Assembly: GCA_003184365.1 (NCBI GenBank) | Contig: NKYR01000135.1 | Span: 24,744-88,743 of the forward strand | Reading direction: 5' to 3' | From: Evernia prunastri | Lineage: Eukaryota; Ascomycota; Lecanoromycetes; Lecanorales; Parmeliaceae | Length of the DNA: 64,000 nucleotides | Shown: positions 1-10,761 of the stretch, one piece after another | How positions within the stretch are numbered: position 1 is the first letter of the stretch | Layout of the letters: every line of letters starts with the position of its first letter | Notes under the pieces: model-generated | The model's input: the letters and a program-made list of their open reading frames with translations, nothing else | Databases searched by the model: none | What the model was told of the DNA's origin: nothing | Made by a program: the position numbers and the translations under genes

Positions 1-137
1 GTCGCTAGGACCCCATTCCAACAGTTGGATGCGAGCATCTATGCGATAGATGCGATAAGCTAGTCTAGCGTGTCATCTGTTCTCATATAGGGGCGCTGGT
101 CGCCCACTTCCTGTTTTCCTTCTTCGTCTTTCGTCTT
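1..137. repeat. LTR fragment at contig edge
   Basis: This stretch repeats the sequence at 688-824 and 1808-1944 with one visible difference near its start. It is the middle of the LTR described at 632-900. It ends directly at the N at 138, so the join to the next segment may be artificial. Confidence 0.75.
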
Positions 138-138
138 N

Positions 139-1063
139 AACACTAGGCACACACACTAGCTAAGCGAAGAGGTATATCTTGCCTCTTCGCCTGCACCTCT
201 TAGCAATGCATCTACATTTACAATTATCAAGACTATGCATATGCAAGTAGTGATAAGTAACTGGACAATCACACCTATGTGAAACCAACAAATATCTTTA
301 ATTTATAGAGAATTTTAACTACTCGTTATATTATAGAATATATATTTTAATAAAAATTTTAATCTATTTTTAAGAGTTAAAAATTAGTCGAAATAATTTT
401 TTAATCTAAATTTAAGCGAGCGTACTTTATTATATATCTTTAATTATTTACGATATAAAATCTACTATTATTTATAAAATTGTCAGTGTTACGAGTGTGT
501 CAAGCAGGCACTTGGCAAGTAGCCCTATGGGCTAGGGTCTTGGCACACTCTCCCACTATATGTACCATAGTTCCTAGAGATAGCAAGTTCCTTCCTCGTC
601 AATAGAATCTTGGTCAACCACCTAGGTACACTGTCACGGTGTGAAGTCAGCCCTACCCTAGCCCCGATCTAGCCCAGTCAGCCAAGGGTCGCTAGGACCT
701 CATTCCAACAGTTGGATGCGAGCATCTATGCGATAGATGCGATAAGCTAGTCTAGCGTGTCATCTGTTCTCATATAGGGGCGCTGGTCGCCCACTTCCTG
801 TTTTCCTTCTTCGTCTTTCGTCTTGTAAATAGACTTGGCCTTTACCTTAGTCCTAGCCATAGAGAATGAGAATCCTTCTACCAAGCCTCGTTCCCTGACA
901 TACACTCCTAACAGTCAGAGACTGAAAATGTAGCTGAATGCATTGATTTCGATATAAACGAAATAATAGCTATAAAGGTCTAATAATGTTACGGACGTAC
1001 CCTAGCTGTCAGGTACAAAGGGAGTGTTTATGGCTATGTGTCAGGCACATAGAGTATTTATTG
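139..1063. repeat. Copy A of a 925-bp near-identical direct repeat
   Basis: 139-1063 matches 1259-2183 at a constant offset of 1120, with one difference seen by eye (A at 1049, T at 2169). It is bounded by an N on each side (138 and 1064). It holds an AT-rich core (about 290-480) and a solo LTR (632-900). No coding region was recognised. It may be a true segmental duplication or an assembly duplicate, because both copies carry the same LTR with the same target-site duplication. Confidence 0.85.
632..900. mobile_element. Solo LTR (269 bp) with 5-bp target-site duplication
   Basis: The element begins TGTCACGG and ends CCCTGACA, so it has TG...CA termini. It is flanked by TACAC at 627-631 and TACAC at 901-905, a 5-bp target-site duplication as LTR retrotransposons make. 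No internal retrotransposon sequence follows, which suggests recombination between two LTRs. The same LTR is seen at 1752-2020 and, diverged, at 2578-2762. Confidence 0.75.
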
Positions 1064-1064
1064 N

Positions 1065-1258
1065 AAGCCCTAGAAGCTTTTGTTTCTGATAACACGATCA
1101 CGGTAAGAATAGATGGATGGGTCAAGCGTGGATAGGAAGCTCTATGGAGGCAGCAGGGTCCAAGCACAAAAGAAGAGTTGCCAGTGTTAGTATGCATTAA
1201 TAGCATCTATGTTCATAGCACAGTAGAGGCTGGTGATAGTTGACTGCGCGCCTAGCGC
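1065..1258. other. Single-copy spacer between the duplicated blocks
   Basis: This 194-bp piece lies between the N at 1064 and the second repeat copy. It contains no motif I recognise and no long reading frame of protein-like composition. Confidence 0.5.
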
Positions 1259-2183
1259 AACACTAGGCACACACACTAGCTAAGCGAAGAGGTATATCTT
1301 GCCTCTTCGCCTGCACCTCTTAGCAATGCATCTACATTTACAATTATCAAGACTATGCATATGCAAGTAGTGATAAGTAACTGGACAATCACACCTATGT
1401 GAAACCAACAAATATCTTTAATTTATAGAGAATTTTAACTACTCGTTATATTATAGAATATATATTTTAATAAAAATTTTAATCTATTTTTAAGAGTTAA
1501 AAATTAGTCGAAATAATTTTTTAATCTAAATTTAAGCGAGCGTACTTTATTATATATCTTTAATTATTTACGATATAAAATCTACTATTATTTATAAAAT
1601 TGTCAGTGTTACGAGTGTGTCAAGCAGGCACTTGGCAAGTAGCCCTATGGGCTAGGGTCTTGGCACACTCTCCCACTATATGTACCATAGTTCCTAGAGA
1701 TAGCAAGTTCCTTCCTCGTCAATAGAATCTTGGTCAACCACCTAGGTACACTGTCACGGTGTGAAGTCAGCCCTACCCTAGCCCCGATCTAGCCCAGTCA
1801 GCCAAGGGTCGCTAGGACCTCATTCCAACAGTTGGATGCGAGCATCTATGCGATAGATGCGATAAGCTAGTCTAGCGTGTCATCTGTTCTCATATAGGGG
1901 CGCTGGTCGCCCACTTCCTGTTTTCCTTCTTCGTCTTTCGTCTTGTAAATAGACTTGGCCTTTACCTTAGTCCTAGCCATAGAGAATGAGAATCCTTCTA
2001 CCAAGCCTCGTTCCCTGACATACACTCCTAACAGTCAGAGACTGAAAATGTAGCTGAATGCATTGATTTCGATATAAACGAAATAATAGCTATAAAGGTC
2101 TAATAATGTTACGGACGTACCCTAGCTGTCAGGTACAAAGGGAGTGTTTATGGCTATGTGTCAGGCACTTAGAGTATTTATTG
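1259..2183. repeat. Copy B of the 925-bp near-identical direct repeat
   Basis: This is the partner of 139-1063. Unlike copy A it has no N at either end, so it is the better-anchored copy. It continues to the right into a 390-bp stretch without recognised genes (2184-2577), which turns AT-rich after about 2420. Confidence 0.85.
1752..2020. mobile_element. Solo LTR, duplicate of 632-900
   Basis: Its sequence and flanking TACAC duplications (1747-1751 and 2021-2025) are the same as for 632-900. Two independent insertions would not share a target site, so this copy arose by duplication of the whole block or by misassembly. Confidence 0.75.
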
Positions 2184-2577
2184 GTCATTGACACATTCTC
2201 ATTATCACATAGGCTAGCGGGGATTCTTCCTAGTATTAAGCGCTCTTCTCCTGTGTACATATTCGCTCTTTATCTAGTTGTCTTATTCAATTTACCCCCA
2301 TTAGACTTGACTCTGGGCACGGTTCTGACAAATAATGACAGAAGGCCGATATTTGTGGGTAGGGCCAAGTCGCGCTAGGCTCGATTCGGTCAGATAGAGG
2401 AGTCATAGTATTGTGAGCTAAAATTATGACAAAAATTTATATATATTAACTATATTGATAAATTTAAAAAGTTTATTCTAAAATCGAATCTGCGTATTCT
2501 TCGTATTCTACGTATAGCGTACGTATAGTAGAGCTAAATTACTTATTCTATGCATTTTCTGCTATACGTAAAGTAAG

Positions 2578-2762
2578 TGTCATGGTGTGGATCTCAGTCT
2601 AGTCAGGTTAATCTATGCGATAGCCGACGATCTAGGCGACAGCCCCTTAAGGGCTGCTCGCATCCCCCGTTCTTTCTTGTTTCCTCATCTTTCGTCTTGG
2701 AATTCTACCTAGTCCTAGCCATAGAGAATGAGAATCCTTCTACCAAGCCTCGTTCCCTGACA
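2578..2762. mobile_element. Diverged, shortened solo LTR with its own target-site duplication
   Basis: It starts TGTCATGG and ends CCCTGACA, like the 269-bp LTR upstream, but is only 185 bp and diverged in its first half. The last 55 bases match the ends of the other copies closely. It is flanked by GTAAG at 2573-2577 and at 2763-2767, so it is an independent insertion of the same family. Confidence 0.75.
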
Positions 2763-2797
2763 GTAAGTAACTTTATATAAAAATAAGTAAGCTATAT

Positions 2798-3402
2798 TCG
2801 GGCTTAACGCATTCCTCAACAGGATAAGGGTTCCAGGTATCGACCCCGACTGCAGGTGCGGATGGAGAAGACAAGATGTCAAGCATATCCTCCTCTTCTG
2901 TCCGAGATCGCGGGAGGATAAACCACGGCTACTTGCGGAGGCGGGTACCAGGGACTTCCAGACAATGCTGACCACGACCAAAGGGATCCGGGTAGCGGCA
3001 AGGTGGATGGTTAACTCCGGCTGGTTAAACAGCTTCGAGTTGGCCAGCGAACAACTCCAACGGTCAAGACTACCCCTCGGGGTAGAGGAGACCATTAAGC
3101 CCAAAAAGGGCGCACGAAGAAGCGATCGTACCCGCCTCTAGAGGCGGGGGCGATCAGAGATACAAAAGTCAGAGAATAGAAGAGTCGGCGCAAAGAAGTA
3201 GAGAGATGTGCGGTGGTGTAATAGGGCTCCTAAGGAGCACAGCAGAAGGGAGAGCGTACTGTTTAGTTGAAGTTTTTGTCCAGAGGTTCGCCCTCAGGTT
3301 TCTTCAACGCCCAGCCGTAAAGCTGGTTCAGCGTTAATGTTACCCTCATTAGCTTACATCAAGTAGCTAGCATAGGCGTATAAAACAATCAATCAATCAA
3401 TC
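2798..3402 (+). mobile_element. 5'-truncated LINE retrotransposon 3' end (family 1)
   Basis: The plus strand encodes the C-terminal end of a LINE ORF2, stopping at about 3141. It has a zinc-knuckle-like stretch CRCGWRRQDVKHILLFC (C-x-C...H...C), as in Tad1/I-type fungal LINEs, then a 3' UTR ending in a (CAAT)n tail at 3386-3402. The insert is flanked by AAGTAAGCTATAT at 2785-2797 and 3403-3415, a 13-bp target-site duplication. Truncation at the 5' end plus a tail plus a duplication is the signature of target-primed reverse transcription. The reading frame is clean and the GC content normal, unlike the AT-rich DNA around it. Confidence 0.85.
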
Positions 3403-3415
3403 AAGTAAGCTATAT

Positions 3416-4145
3416 ATAAAATAAGAAAGTTGAATCTATATATAATTTACTATAAATAACTTTATTATTAATACGTAACTTTATATACTAAATAATTTAC
3501 TATATATAACTTTATTATTAATACGCAACTTTATACTTTAAAATTTTTTTTTACATAATTTTTAAAGAATCTACGTAACGACGATAAAATTCTACGACGA
3601 TAATTATTTACGTTGAAAAATTAAGCTTATTAATATAAGTTTTAATTATACTTTTTACGAAGATAAATAGTTAACGTCATACGATCTTATTATAATTACG
3701 TCGATTGTTAATCAAATAAATAATTGAATTATCGTAATCTTTAGATTTAATTATATATAAATTTTGAAGTTACGCTAAATGCGATACTACTTAGAATAAA
3801 TAATTTAACTCTATTTATATTACTTACTTTACTATAAATAAAATGAAGTTATATATTCTACGCATCGTAAATAATATTAAGTTAGCTTATTTTACTTATT
3901 TTATAAATTTAGATATATCGATATAAGTATAGAAAGTAAACTTTAATAAATTTTAGACTGTATAAAGTATACGTTAATTAGAAAGTTATTTAAGAAAATT
4001 CATTTTTTTTCTCTTTTCGATAGAAGAAAATATTTATTAAGTTTACGATAACTTTTTACTTTAGCAATTAAAAATATAGAGAGAAAATTTAATTTGTCTA
4101 AATTTAATCTTTAAATTTTAAAGAGACTACTTAAAAATATCGTTG
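3416..4145. repeat. AT-rich RIP-type relic
   Basis: This is about 730 bp of extremely AT-rich sequence with many TpA steps and few CpA or TpG steps, as left by RIP on an old repeat. No reading frame or motif was recognised. The parent element could not be identified by eye. Confidence 0.65.
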
Positions 4146-4160
4146 GGCGATGGGCGATGT

Positions 4161-4252
4161 GGAGGTTGAGGTTGAGGTTGAGGTTGGAGAGACGTGTATG
4201 CCTATCTTACAATTGAGAAGGATACTATCTATCTATCTATCAATCTATCTAC
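4161..4252. repeat. Two microsatellites: (GAGGTT)n and (CTAT)n
   Basis: A hexanucleotide array of GAGGTT units lies at about 4161-4188 and a CTAT/CAAT array at about 4222-4252. They sit between the AT-rich relic and the 3' end of the first sugar-porter gene. Confidence 0.8.
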
Positions 4253-4392
4253 TTGATCATCTAGAGGCTATTCTAGGGGCTGTTCTACCGTTACAGCACC
4301 ATATACGTAACACATCGTGTGTGAAAGAATAAAAATCGGTCCAGCCAGACAGACCTGACCGTAGGCGCTGATAAATCCACATCCAGTCCAAA

Positions 4393-6202
4393 CTATCCGT
4401 ACCGAAACCCCCCCTCCTCATCATCATTATCCTCCTCTTCGTCTTCCAGCGCGAAATCATCCTCGTCCACGGGCCGCATGCTCGTATCGTAGCTCTGCCG
4501 CCGCCGCTGCTGCTGTTCGTACGCCCTCACCATGCTCTCGCCCTCGTTGCCCTCGCGCATCTCGTCGTGCCGTCCCGCCGCTTCCTTCTTCGCCAGCGCG
4601 GCGGCGGCCCCTCCGTCCGCGACGGCGAAGGCGGCATTGTCCCCGACTTTGTGCACGAGCCAGCCCGTGTTGGCCGCGAACCACTCGTCGACCTGCTCCA
4701 GGCTCTTCCCCGCCGTCTCCACGACGAGGTAGTAGACGATGGGCACGAAGGCGGCGTTGAGGACGGCGTAGAGCAGGTACAGGCCCCAGTGGAGGTAGTG
4801 GATGCCGATGGGCGTCGTCTGCACCACGACGTAGTTGAAGAGCCAGTCGCACGCCGTGGCGAGCGCGGCCCCCTTCGTGCGCATGCTCAGCGAGTTGATC
4901 TCCGCCGGGTACAGCCAGGGCACGGCGATCCAGCCGAAGCCGAAGGACAGGAAGTAGAAGGTGATGAAGACCGTCGCGACGATCCCGGGTATGTGGTGGC
5001 CCTGGTCGTGGCTGATCTCCGTGCTGATGGCGATGCCGAGGAAGGAGAGGGACATGGCCGCCGCCATGGACATGAGCAGGGGCCGCCGGCCGAGCCGTTC
5101 GATGAAGAAGAGGGAGCCGGCCGTGGCGAACATAAAGAGCACGGCGATGCCGGTGGAGAGGATGTGCGAGGCGAGTTCGGGGAGCCCGACGCTCTTGTGC
5201 AGGACGAGGGGGAGATAGTAGCAGAGGACGTTGATGCCGGTGAGCTGTTGGCTGTTCGAGGGGTTAGCGGGATTCGTCAAAAGAGATAGTTGTACGATGA
5301 ATCTTTTCTTACCAGACTTGAAGTAGCATCCCCAACAGGAGCCTTCGGGTTGCTTGACCCCCTCTGAAGATCTGAGACCAGGACGCTTGAACGGCCATTT
5401 CTTGGCGAACGGAGTCGCGAATCCCTTTGAATTCATCCTCCACGTCATGCTCGCTTAGACTGGCCAGGACGGCTTTCGCTTCAGCATCTCTCCCTCTCGC
5501 TAGCAGCCAGCGAGGCGACTCCGGTAGGATGGGCACAAGTGCCAGGATGATGACGACGAAAATGAGCTGAATCCCCAAGGGAAAGCGCCACTGCGCTTCC
5601 GTCGTAGTCCCGCTGAAAGCGAGGGTGATGGTGTTGGATATGACAAATCCCATGACATTCACCACCATCTCCTTGACCACGGCTTTGCCCTTGGCGTCCT
5701 GATGGGACGTCTCAACATGCCACACCGGCGCCGTGGCCGTGTTGCCCCCGTTCCCGATCCCCGCGATGAACCGGCCCCAGAGCAAATGGTTCATGGAGTG
5801 CGCGCCCGTCTGCAGCATGATCCCACTCGTCATGATGACCGTGAACACCATCAGCATGCGCTTCCGGCCCAGCCACTCCCCCACGAGCAGCGTCAGCAGG
5901 GCGCCGGCGAAGCAGCCCAGGTCGTACACGCTCGTCACGAAGCCGGTCAGCGAGGGGGACGGGTGCTGGAAGTAGTCCTGGAACTCCTGGCCGACGATGA
6001 TGCCGCCGAAGACGCCTTGCTCGTAGCCGAAGAGCGTCATCACCGTGCCTGCGGCGACGGAGACGAGGGTGTGGAGGCGGGGGGCCGTGAGGCCGTACTT
6101 TGGTCGGGGGTTGACGCGGGGGTTTCGAAGGGGGGAGTCGGCGGCGTCGAAGGAGTGTAGGCGCCGGGTCTCGTCGTCGGGGTGGATGGGTTGGTAGGAC
6201 AT
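4393..6202 (-). CDS. MFS sugar/H+ symporter-type transporter
   Basis: Two exons, 6202-5313 and 5251-4393, with a 61-nt intron (GTAAG...CAG), give a 582-residue plasma-membrane sugar porter of the major facilitator superfamily. The splice restores the family sequence QVCQQLTGINVLCYY. Visible family marks are FGYEQGVFGG in helix 1, the loop motif GEWLGRKRML, GRFIAGIGNG, PESPRWLLARG before the central loop, IERLGRRPLL, PAEINSLSMRTKG and VETAGKSLEQVDEWF near the end. Twelve hydrophobic segments are expected. The C-terminal tail is long, acidic and Ala/Gln-rich (about 90 residues), unlike most members. The substrate (hexose, disaccharide or polyol) cannot be told from sequence. A second porter of the same family lies at 47878-49707. 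Confidence 0.9.
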
Positions 6203-8706
6203 GTTGAGATGGGGTTATGGGGGTCGCGATAAGGAAGAGATAATAAAGGTAAGTCTTGAGGGGCAGCTTCCTCTCATGGTAGAATGGTCAGTAAGGTCGA
6301 GGCAGAGACATGTTCAGTCAGAGGGTGGTAGAGTATTAGGTATCATGTTCTTGTTTGATAGATGGACGATTGTGGACTAGAGGCATGGGATGGCATGAGA
6401 ATGGGATGGTATGGGGATTGACTTTGACACGCAGCAGCTGATAGTAATCTCAGCCTTCTCAGGGGAACAAGAGAATCCAAGACGAAAATAGAATTAGGGT
6501 AATTCTTGGCACGGGAGCTAACGGTGGGGGTGTTTCCTCTAGGGTAGCCTTTTAGAGTCTAGCCTTCAGAAGTTCAGCCATCCTCCTAAGATAAGCTTCG
6601 TAAGGCTGGAAGTTCGGCTATAATTTCAAGATTTACCATCACCAACTTAAACATTCTACAACATATTGCCTTTACGACGCCTCCTTATTCCACAGCATTG
6701 CCAACCCCAACTTGGTAATCAAGTAAGGAAAACCCCTTTTGAATACTACACAGCGTCAACAAACAACAATTAGTCTGAAAGACAGAAGAGGTACCAAGCC
6801 GTTGTCCCGTTGTACAAAACTAAAGCTGGGGCTTCGTCTATGCCATAACTGCCGTATGCGCCGGCATGTCCACACCCTACAAGGACCTTCATGAAGATAC
6901 TATTGAAGGCACATGACTTCCCTGCGGCGAAGATTCAGCTCCTATATCATTGATAGACAATTATGTTCCTAGCCCTCTGAGTCCCGACTTCACTCGGTCC
7001 ATGCTCGTCGAGTTGTGGATAATGACCGTCTCTCACATCATCGTAGCGGAATACTAGCTTGCTAAGGCTTTAGTATTCTGGTTTACAACAATCTGTACCC
7101 TGACTCAAAATCTCAGGTGGAACCTTTGCCGCAACAGTAAGCCTCGAACATGTTGAGGCTTCCAACGCCCGGAAAATAGCAGGGGCAGTATTTCTTTCTT
7201 GGCCCTGTGCTTGATTGGAATTGATCTCATATGTCAGCGGCTTGTTTGTCGTTTTGTTGGTAGAAGAGTTTTCATTCCGAGGCTTTTAGTACTTTGGCTA
7301 GCTGTCACCGACTGGAGCTCATGATCGGCTCGCTTACTCGGCAGGTTCTCTCGCGCTACAGAAGGGAAAGAGGGGTTGGGGAGGGGGAAAGGGGGATAAA
7401 ATACATGCATGGGTTCGCGAAGGCTACTATGAGAGAGCTCAAGCCGCACGGTCCCGAAAGATGTCAGTGATACAGACATCTGCGAGGAGCATGGCCGACG
7501 GCGTCCGTGCCGCGTTCCGACAGATATCGGAAAGTACTCCTGTATCAATCCATGTGTATCCAGAAGACTGCAAGATGCACGTACGCAGGCCGGTATCTCA
7601 TACTTAGAGCAACTTCATCGGTCGCCGGTCAGGCAGTGCCTTTGCTGTGAAACAATGTCTCTGGCTTAGAAGAGGCCGTGTTGATATGCACGATGTTTAG
7701 TAGGTAGGTGAGCCGTTGGACAAATAGGCAGCCCTGATATCCCCCCCCCATCATTCTCATTCCTGGATACTCCTGTTGGGACTGATGTGAAGTTCATCCA
7801 CAGCCGTGCCAGCGAGAACATTGGATGGACATTCTTCGATAACGAGAAAGCAAACCCCCACTTCCACTACTGAACATCCATCCCTCCACAAGGCCGACTC
7901 TTTCCCATTTGCCACGGCTTCCTCGAAACCCGACCTCTCCAGCCTTCATCCGGCCACGGGTTATGTTTCCGTTGTTTCGCGTACTCGAGGTTTTCTAACG
8001 TCTTTATCTATTCATTCATTCATGCATTCTCGCACTGGCGAAGCGATGGGCAAAAGCGATGCACCTTTTGAAGTGGAAGCACCAGTGTACCATCGCATCT
8101 GCGACCTCGGCTTTTGAGTACTTGAGGTCTGAAAGAACCCACAAGTGGCACCCGTCGACGCCGATCCAACCCTTTCTCAAACCCAGACTGGGGGCTTGAT
8201 TGGACGGCAAGGCTGTTAAATGAGGTCCTTTCGGAGCGAATGCAGGCTTGGAACACAACCTTTCTACTCACAACTGTCACCACTGGGCTGGTCACACCCG
8301 AGCTTTCCCAAGTATTGCCGATCCATCCCCTACCCAACAGCGACAAGGGTGGGCTGCGAACTCGGAAGAGCGGAGAGGCTTCAGGCCTCTTGTACAGCCG
8401 AAAGATGGATACATGAGCAGAGGGAAATTGCTTTCCACGTCGATCCTTGGAAACTCAATTGAGTCTTGCCTGTTAGACCAATTGAGTTACAGCGATTGTT
8501 GCTCGGAGTTTATGAGTTGTGTCTGTGTTCCCTTTCGAAGCATCTTTTCATTGGAATTTGATTTTGGAATCTTGTGACACTACACCTAGCGAGCTAGCAC
8601 GGGTGTTGAAAGCCAAGTGCTTGGATATCGAAGCATGCAGAATCTCAAATCTCCGACCAAAAACCCCCCACCCAACAGCCAAAAGCAAAAAAAGCCGCTC
8701 AACCAA
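6203..8706. other. Intergenic region, no gene recognised
   Basis: About 2.5 kb separates the start of the sugar porter from the stop of the cyclase. It must hold the porter's promoter on its left. Short open frames occur on both strands, but none shows a family motif, a plausible splice pattern or protein-like composition. Confidence 0.5.
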
Positions 8707-10761
8707 CTAATCCGAACCCTCTCCGCACTGCAGTTCCTTGGTGGTCACATAACCTCCATCCTTCTCCCCACCATCCAAGCGCACGACGCTCGCCCGCTCC
8801 TCTTCCGACTTCCGCAGGTACCGCCCCAGCGCCATCATGGGGAAGTAGTGCGGGTAGTACGAATAGCCCACGTAGAAGTGGTTCGGAAACCCCGTCCCCG
8901 TGTACTCCCGCTCCGGCCACGTCGCGCCGCCACCCTGCGCGTCCGTCTGCGCCGCCACCAGGTACGCGACGCTCCTCCCCACCGCCTCGTCGCCCGGCGG
9001 CAGGCAGGCGAGCAGGCCCATCGCGCCCCACGCCGTCTGCGACGCCGTCGACCGCCCGTGGCCCGCGAGCGTCGCGTCCCGGTACGACTCGAGCACTTCG
9101 CCGAAGCCGCCGTCCGTGTTCTGCACCAGCTTGAGCCATCGGACCGCGCGGGCGAGCAGGGGCCGCAGCTCCGGGTGGGTGTCGGTGTAGTGCACCAGGC
9201 CGCAGACGGCGTTGCAGGTGCCGAAGATGTAGTTCGCCGCCCAGCGGCCGAACCAGGATCCGTTCCGCTCCTGCGTGCAGACGAGGTACGTGATGCCGCG
9301 CTGGCAGGCCAGGTCGACTTTCTTCAGGAGCTCCCCGGAAAGCCGCACGTGGGCGGCGGCGTCGCGCAGGAGGGCGAAGGCTTCGAGGATCCGGCCGACC
9401 ACGTCCGGGGTGGACGGGTCGAGGAGCGAGTCCATGTCGGAGAAGGGGATCTTGTTCAGGAAGAGCTTGTTGTTCTCGTAGTCGAAGCCGCCCCAGCCGC
9501 CGTCTTTGTTCTGCATCCCGAGGATCCATTCCACGGCCCGGGTGACGTGGGCCGAGGAGGCGGAGGCGGGGTCTTGCTTCAGGAAGGCGAGGACGGCCGC
9601 GGCCGTGTCGTCGATATCGGGGTACCAGCTGTTGTAGTATTCGAAGCTGAACCCGCCAGGGGTGATGTGCGGCTGGTAGATCCTCCAGTCCCCCTCGGGT
9701 CCGACCAGTTGATGGTCTTTGATCCACCTCACCGCTCTGATGAGACGCTCGTCGTTGGTGGGAAGACCGGCTTCGCAGAGCCCGATGCTCATCAGGACCG
9801 TGTCCCACACCGGCGACACGCACGCCTGCATACGCTTGCCGCCTTTTTGGTCTTGCCAAGCGAACCGCTCCACGGCTTCCAACCCGCGAACCATGCAGCT
9901 GTCCGTCAGGCTGAAGCCTTCCAAGCGCAGAGCGAGGAGTCCACTGTGCATAGGTGGATAGATGCCAGCCCAATCCCCGGACGGTTCTTGATGTTCTAAA
10001 ATCCACTTTAGGCATTGGCGTCGTGCGTAGCCGCGGAATGGAGAATATCGAAGGCCGCCCAGCTGGTGGATAAGCTTGTCCATGATTGTAAACATCAGGG
10101 CAACTTTGTCCGTCTTCAGAAGAGTCACCAGTGGTTTCGTGTATGGCACTCTTTTTTGTGTAGGGTCGCACCACAGCTCATCCAGAAAGTCGTTGTCGGT
10201 AGATCTTCCGTTCGGTAGCCCGAAGATCGGTCGATGGTGGCTGATGAGACATAGGGGGACGGTGGAGGAACGAGCCCACGAGGAGAGGTTGTAGATGTTG
10301 ATAGGGGCCCAAGAGGGCATGAGAATCAGCTCGGGGGTCAGCTCGGGCACCACGCTCCAGGGTAAGAGACCGAAGGTTGCCAAATAGATACGGGTGAAGA
10401 TGCGCACTCTGGCAGCACCGCCGACTGACTTCACGAAAGCGCAAGCTCGCTGCATCGCCAGTGCCTCGGTGGAGACACCAAGGATCTTCAAAGCGAGATA
10501 GACTTCCGTGCTGGTGGAGACGTCGCCGGGGTAGTCGGGTGCAACCCCCCATGATCCGTCCGGGTTCTGTTCTGACAGAAGATGTTGGCAAAGCGCTTCG
10601 CGGTCGCGGCAGAGGGAGTCTTCAAGGCCGAGAGCTTGGTATAGCATAACATATTCCGCGGTGATTGATGCGTTGGTCTTCAGCTCGCCGTACCAGTGAC
10701 CATCATCGTGGACATCATCCCAAGCGTAGTTCAGGGCAAGCTCGACGGCATTGCTGACCAT
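8707..10761 (-). CDS. Squalene-hopene cyclase (bacterial-type triterpene cyclase)
   Basis: An uninterrupted 684-residue frame aligns end to end with class II triterpene cyclases of the squalene-hopene type. The catalytic acid motif is DIDD (about residues 382-385, in WYPDIDDTAAA), the DxDD form that protonates squalene. Oxidosqualene cyclases have DCTAE instead. QW-type repeats are visible as QNPDGSWG, QNKDGGWGGFDYEN, QERNGSWFGRW and QNTDGGFGE. Other family stretches are SPVWDT, GSWFGRWAANYIFGT, STASQTAW and YTGTGFPNHFYVGYSYYPHYFPMMALGRY. The expected reaction is cyclisation of squalene to a hopene- or hopanol-type pentacycle, at a membrane face. The lack of introns and the bacterial-type motif suggest an old transfer from bacteria, as inferred for other fungal cyclases of this type. 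The start is the first Met before the conserved N-terminus. A cytochrome P450 lies divergently 2.4 kb away. Confidence 0.93.
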   Translation of the reverse strand: MVSNAVELALNYAWDDVHDDGHWYGELKTNASITAEYVMLYQALGLEDSLCRDREALCQHLLSEQNPDGSWGVAPDYPGDVSTSTEVYLALKILGVSTEALAMQRACAFVKSVGGAARVRIFTRIYLATFGLLPWSVVPELTPELILMPSWAPINIYNLSSWARSSTVPLCLISHHRPIFGLPNGRSTDNDFLDELWCDPTQKRVPYTKPLVTLLKTDKVALMFTIMDKLIHQLGGLRYSPFRGYARRQCLKWILEHQEPSGDWAGIYPPMHSGLLALRLEGFSLTDSCMVRGLEAVERFAWQDQKGGKRMQACVSPVWDTVLMSIGLCEAGLPTNDERLIRAVRWIKDHQLVGPEGDWRIYQPHITPGGFSFEYYNSWYPDIDDTAAAVLAFLKQDPASASSAHVTRAVEWILGMQNKDGGWGGFDYENNKLFLNKIPFSDMDSLLDPSTPDVVGRILEAFALLRDAAAHVRLSGELLKKVDLACQRGITYLVCTQERNGSWFGRWAANYIFGTCNAVCGLVHYTDTHPELRPLLARAVRWLKLVQNTDGGFGEVLESYRDATLAGHGRSTASQTAWGAMGLLACLPPGDEAVGRSVAYLVAAQTDAQGGGATWPEREYTGTGFPNHFYVGYSYYPHYFPMMALGRYLRKSEEERASVVRLDGGEKDGGYVTTKELQCGEGSD

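Noticed and set aside
2715..3104. 129-codon minus-strand frame over the LINE tail (also seen at 55547 and 60293)
   Set aside because: It repeats wherever the LINE tail occurs and is antisense to the conserved ORF2 C-terminus.
8617..9999. 460-codon plus-strand frame over the cyclase gene
   Set aside because: It is antisense to a clearly conserved cyclase; its composition (Arg/Val/Pro-rich) is that of a GC-rich shadow frame with no motif.
8699..10174. 491-codon minus-strand frame in another phase of the cyclase
   Set aside because: Same strand as the cyclase but a different phase; Arg/Pro/Ala-rich text without family motifs, so a shadow.
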